Part shown: positions 22,893-22,914 of the stretch, in pieces | How positions within the stretch are numbered: position 1 is the first letter of the stretch | How the letters are laid out: each line of letters opens with the position of its first letter | Source: an uncultured Clostridia bacterium | Lineage (GTDB): Bacteria > Bacillota > Clostridia > Oscillospirales > CAG-272 | DNA length: 22,914 bases | Assembly (NCBI GenBank): GCA_947367285.1 | Contig: CANBDB010000008.1 | Coordinates: 1 to 22,914, forward strand | Reading direction: 5' to 3' | Translations under genes and position numbers: made by a program | Notes under the pieces: model-generated | The model's input: the letters and a program-made list of their open reading frames with translations, nothing else | What the model was told of the DNA's origin: nothing | Databases searched by the model: none

Positions 22893-22914
22893 TTATTCTT
22901 CCTCAAATATATTT
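22893..22914 (-). CDS. possible 3' end of a gene running off the right edge
   Basis: On the minus strand a frame reading N-I-F-E-E-E-stop ends with TAA at 22893-22895, 11 nt before the ATG of the TPR-like gene. An acidic tail and close spacing fit an operon partner, but seven codons prove nothing. Confidence 0.25.

Overview
This window looks like chromosomal DNA from an anaerobic, low-to-mid GC Gram-positive bacterium of the class Clostridia, probably an uncultured gut lineage. The support is the homodimeric pyruvate:ferredoxin oxidoreductase, the hexameric-type glutamate dehydrogenase, the strong AGGAGG-type ribosome binding sites, the near-consensus SigA promoters (several with an extended TGnTATAAT -10) and a Firmicutes-type parS sequence. 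I see no phage, plasmid, transposase, CRISPR, rRNA or tRNA. Most genes are core housekeeping genes; the novelty lies in regulatory DNA, repeats and a few poorly characterised proteins. The genus assignment is inference.

Layout. Positions 1-355 hold a 138-bp tandem repeat and the promoter of ahcY. Forward-strand genes follow: ahcY (S-adenosylhomocysteine hydrolase), a CCA-adding tRNA nucleotidyltransferase, a trypsin-like lipoprotein protease, a patch of composite intergenic repeats (about 4040-4365), and holA (DNA polymerase III delta). From 5.6 to 19.2 kb every gene is on the minus strand. In transcription order, right to left, these are gdhA, rsmG, a cluster of three parS sites, parA, parB, a 61-aa orphan ORF, serS, tmk, nifJ, mnmE and a 588-aa Ala-rich membrane-anchored helical protein. 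On the right, an ABC exporter pair (ATPase plus permease with 4-bp overlap) is transcribed rightward, divergent from gdhA, and it converges on a minus-strand two-TM TPR-like protein.

How the parts fit. rsmG-parS-parA-parB is the classic origin-proximal arrangement of Firmicutes, so the window probably lies near the chromosome replication origin. The three parS sites sit just upstream of the parA promoter and next to T-tracts spaced exactly 10 bp apart, which suggests a curved segment. nifJ and gdhA link pyruvate oxidation and nitrogen assimilation to the redox state. The nifJ start region carries an 18-bp dyad matching 12 of 14 defined positions of the Rex redox-repressor box. The 61-aa ORF upstream of serS-tmk is preceded by a 14-bp dyad that closely fits the LexA (SOS) box of Firmicutes.

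The most worthwhile follow-ups are the SOS-box orphan ORF between parB and serS, the parS plus phased-A-tract element, the Rex-like operator of nifJ, the Ala-rich surface helical protein, and the exporter permease with a large Tyr/Glu-rich external domain. I do not see a clear, wholly new multi-gene system here.
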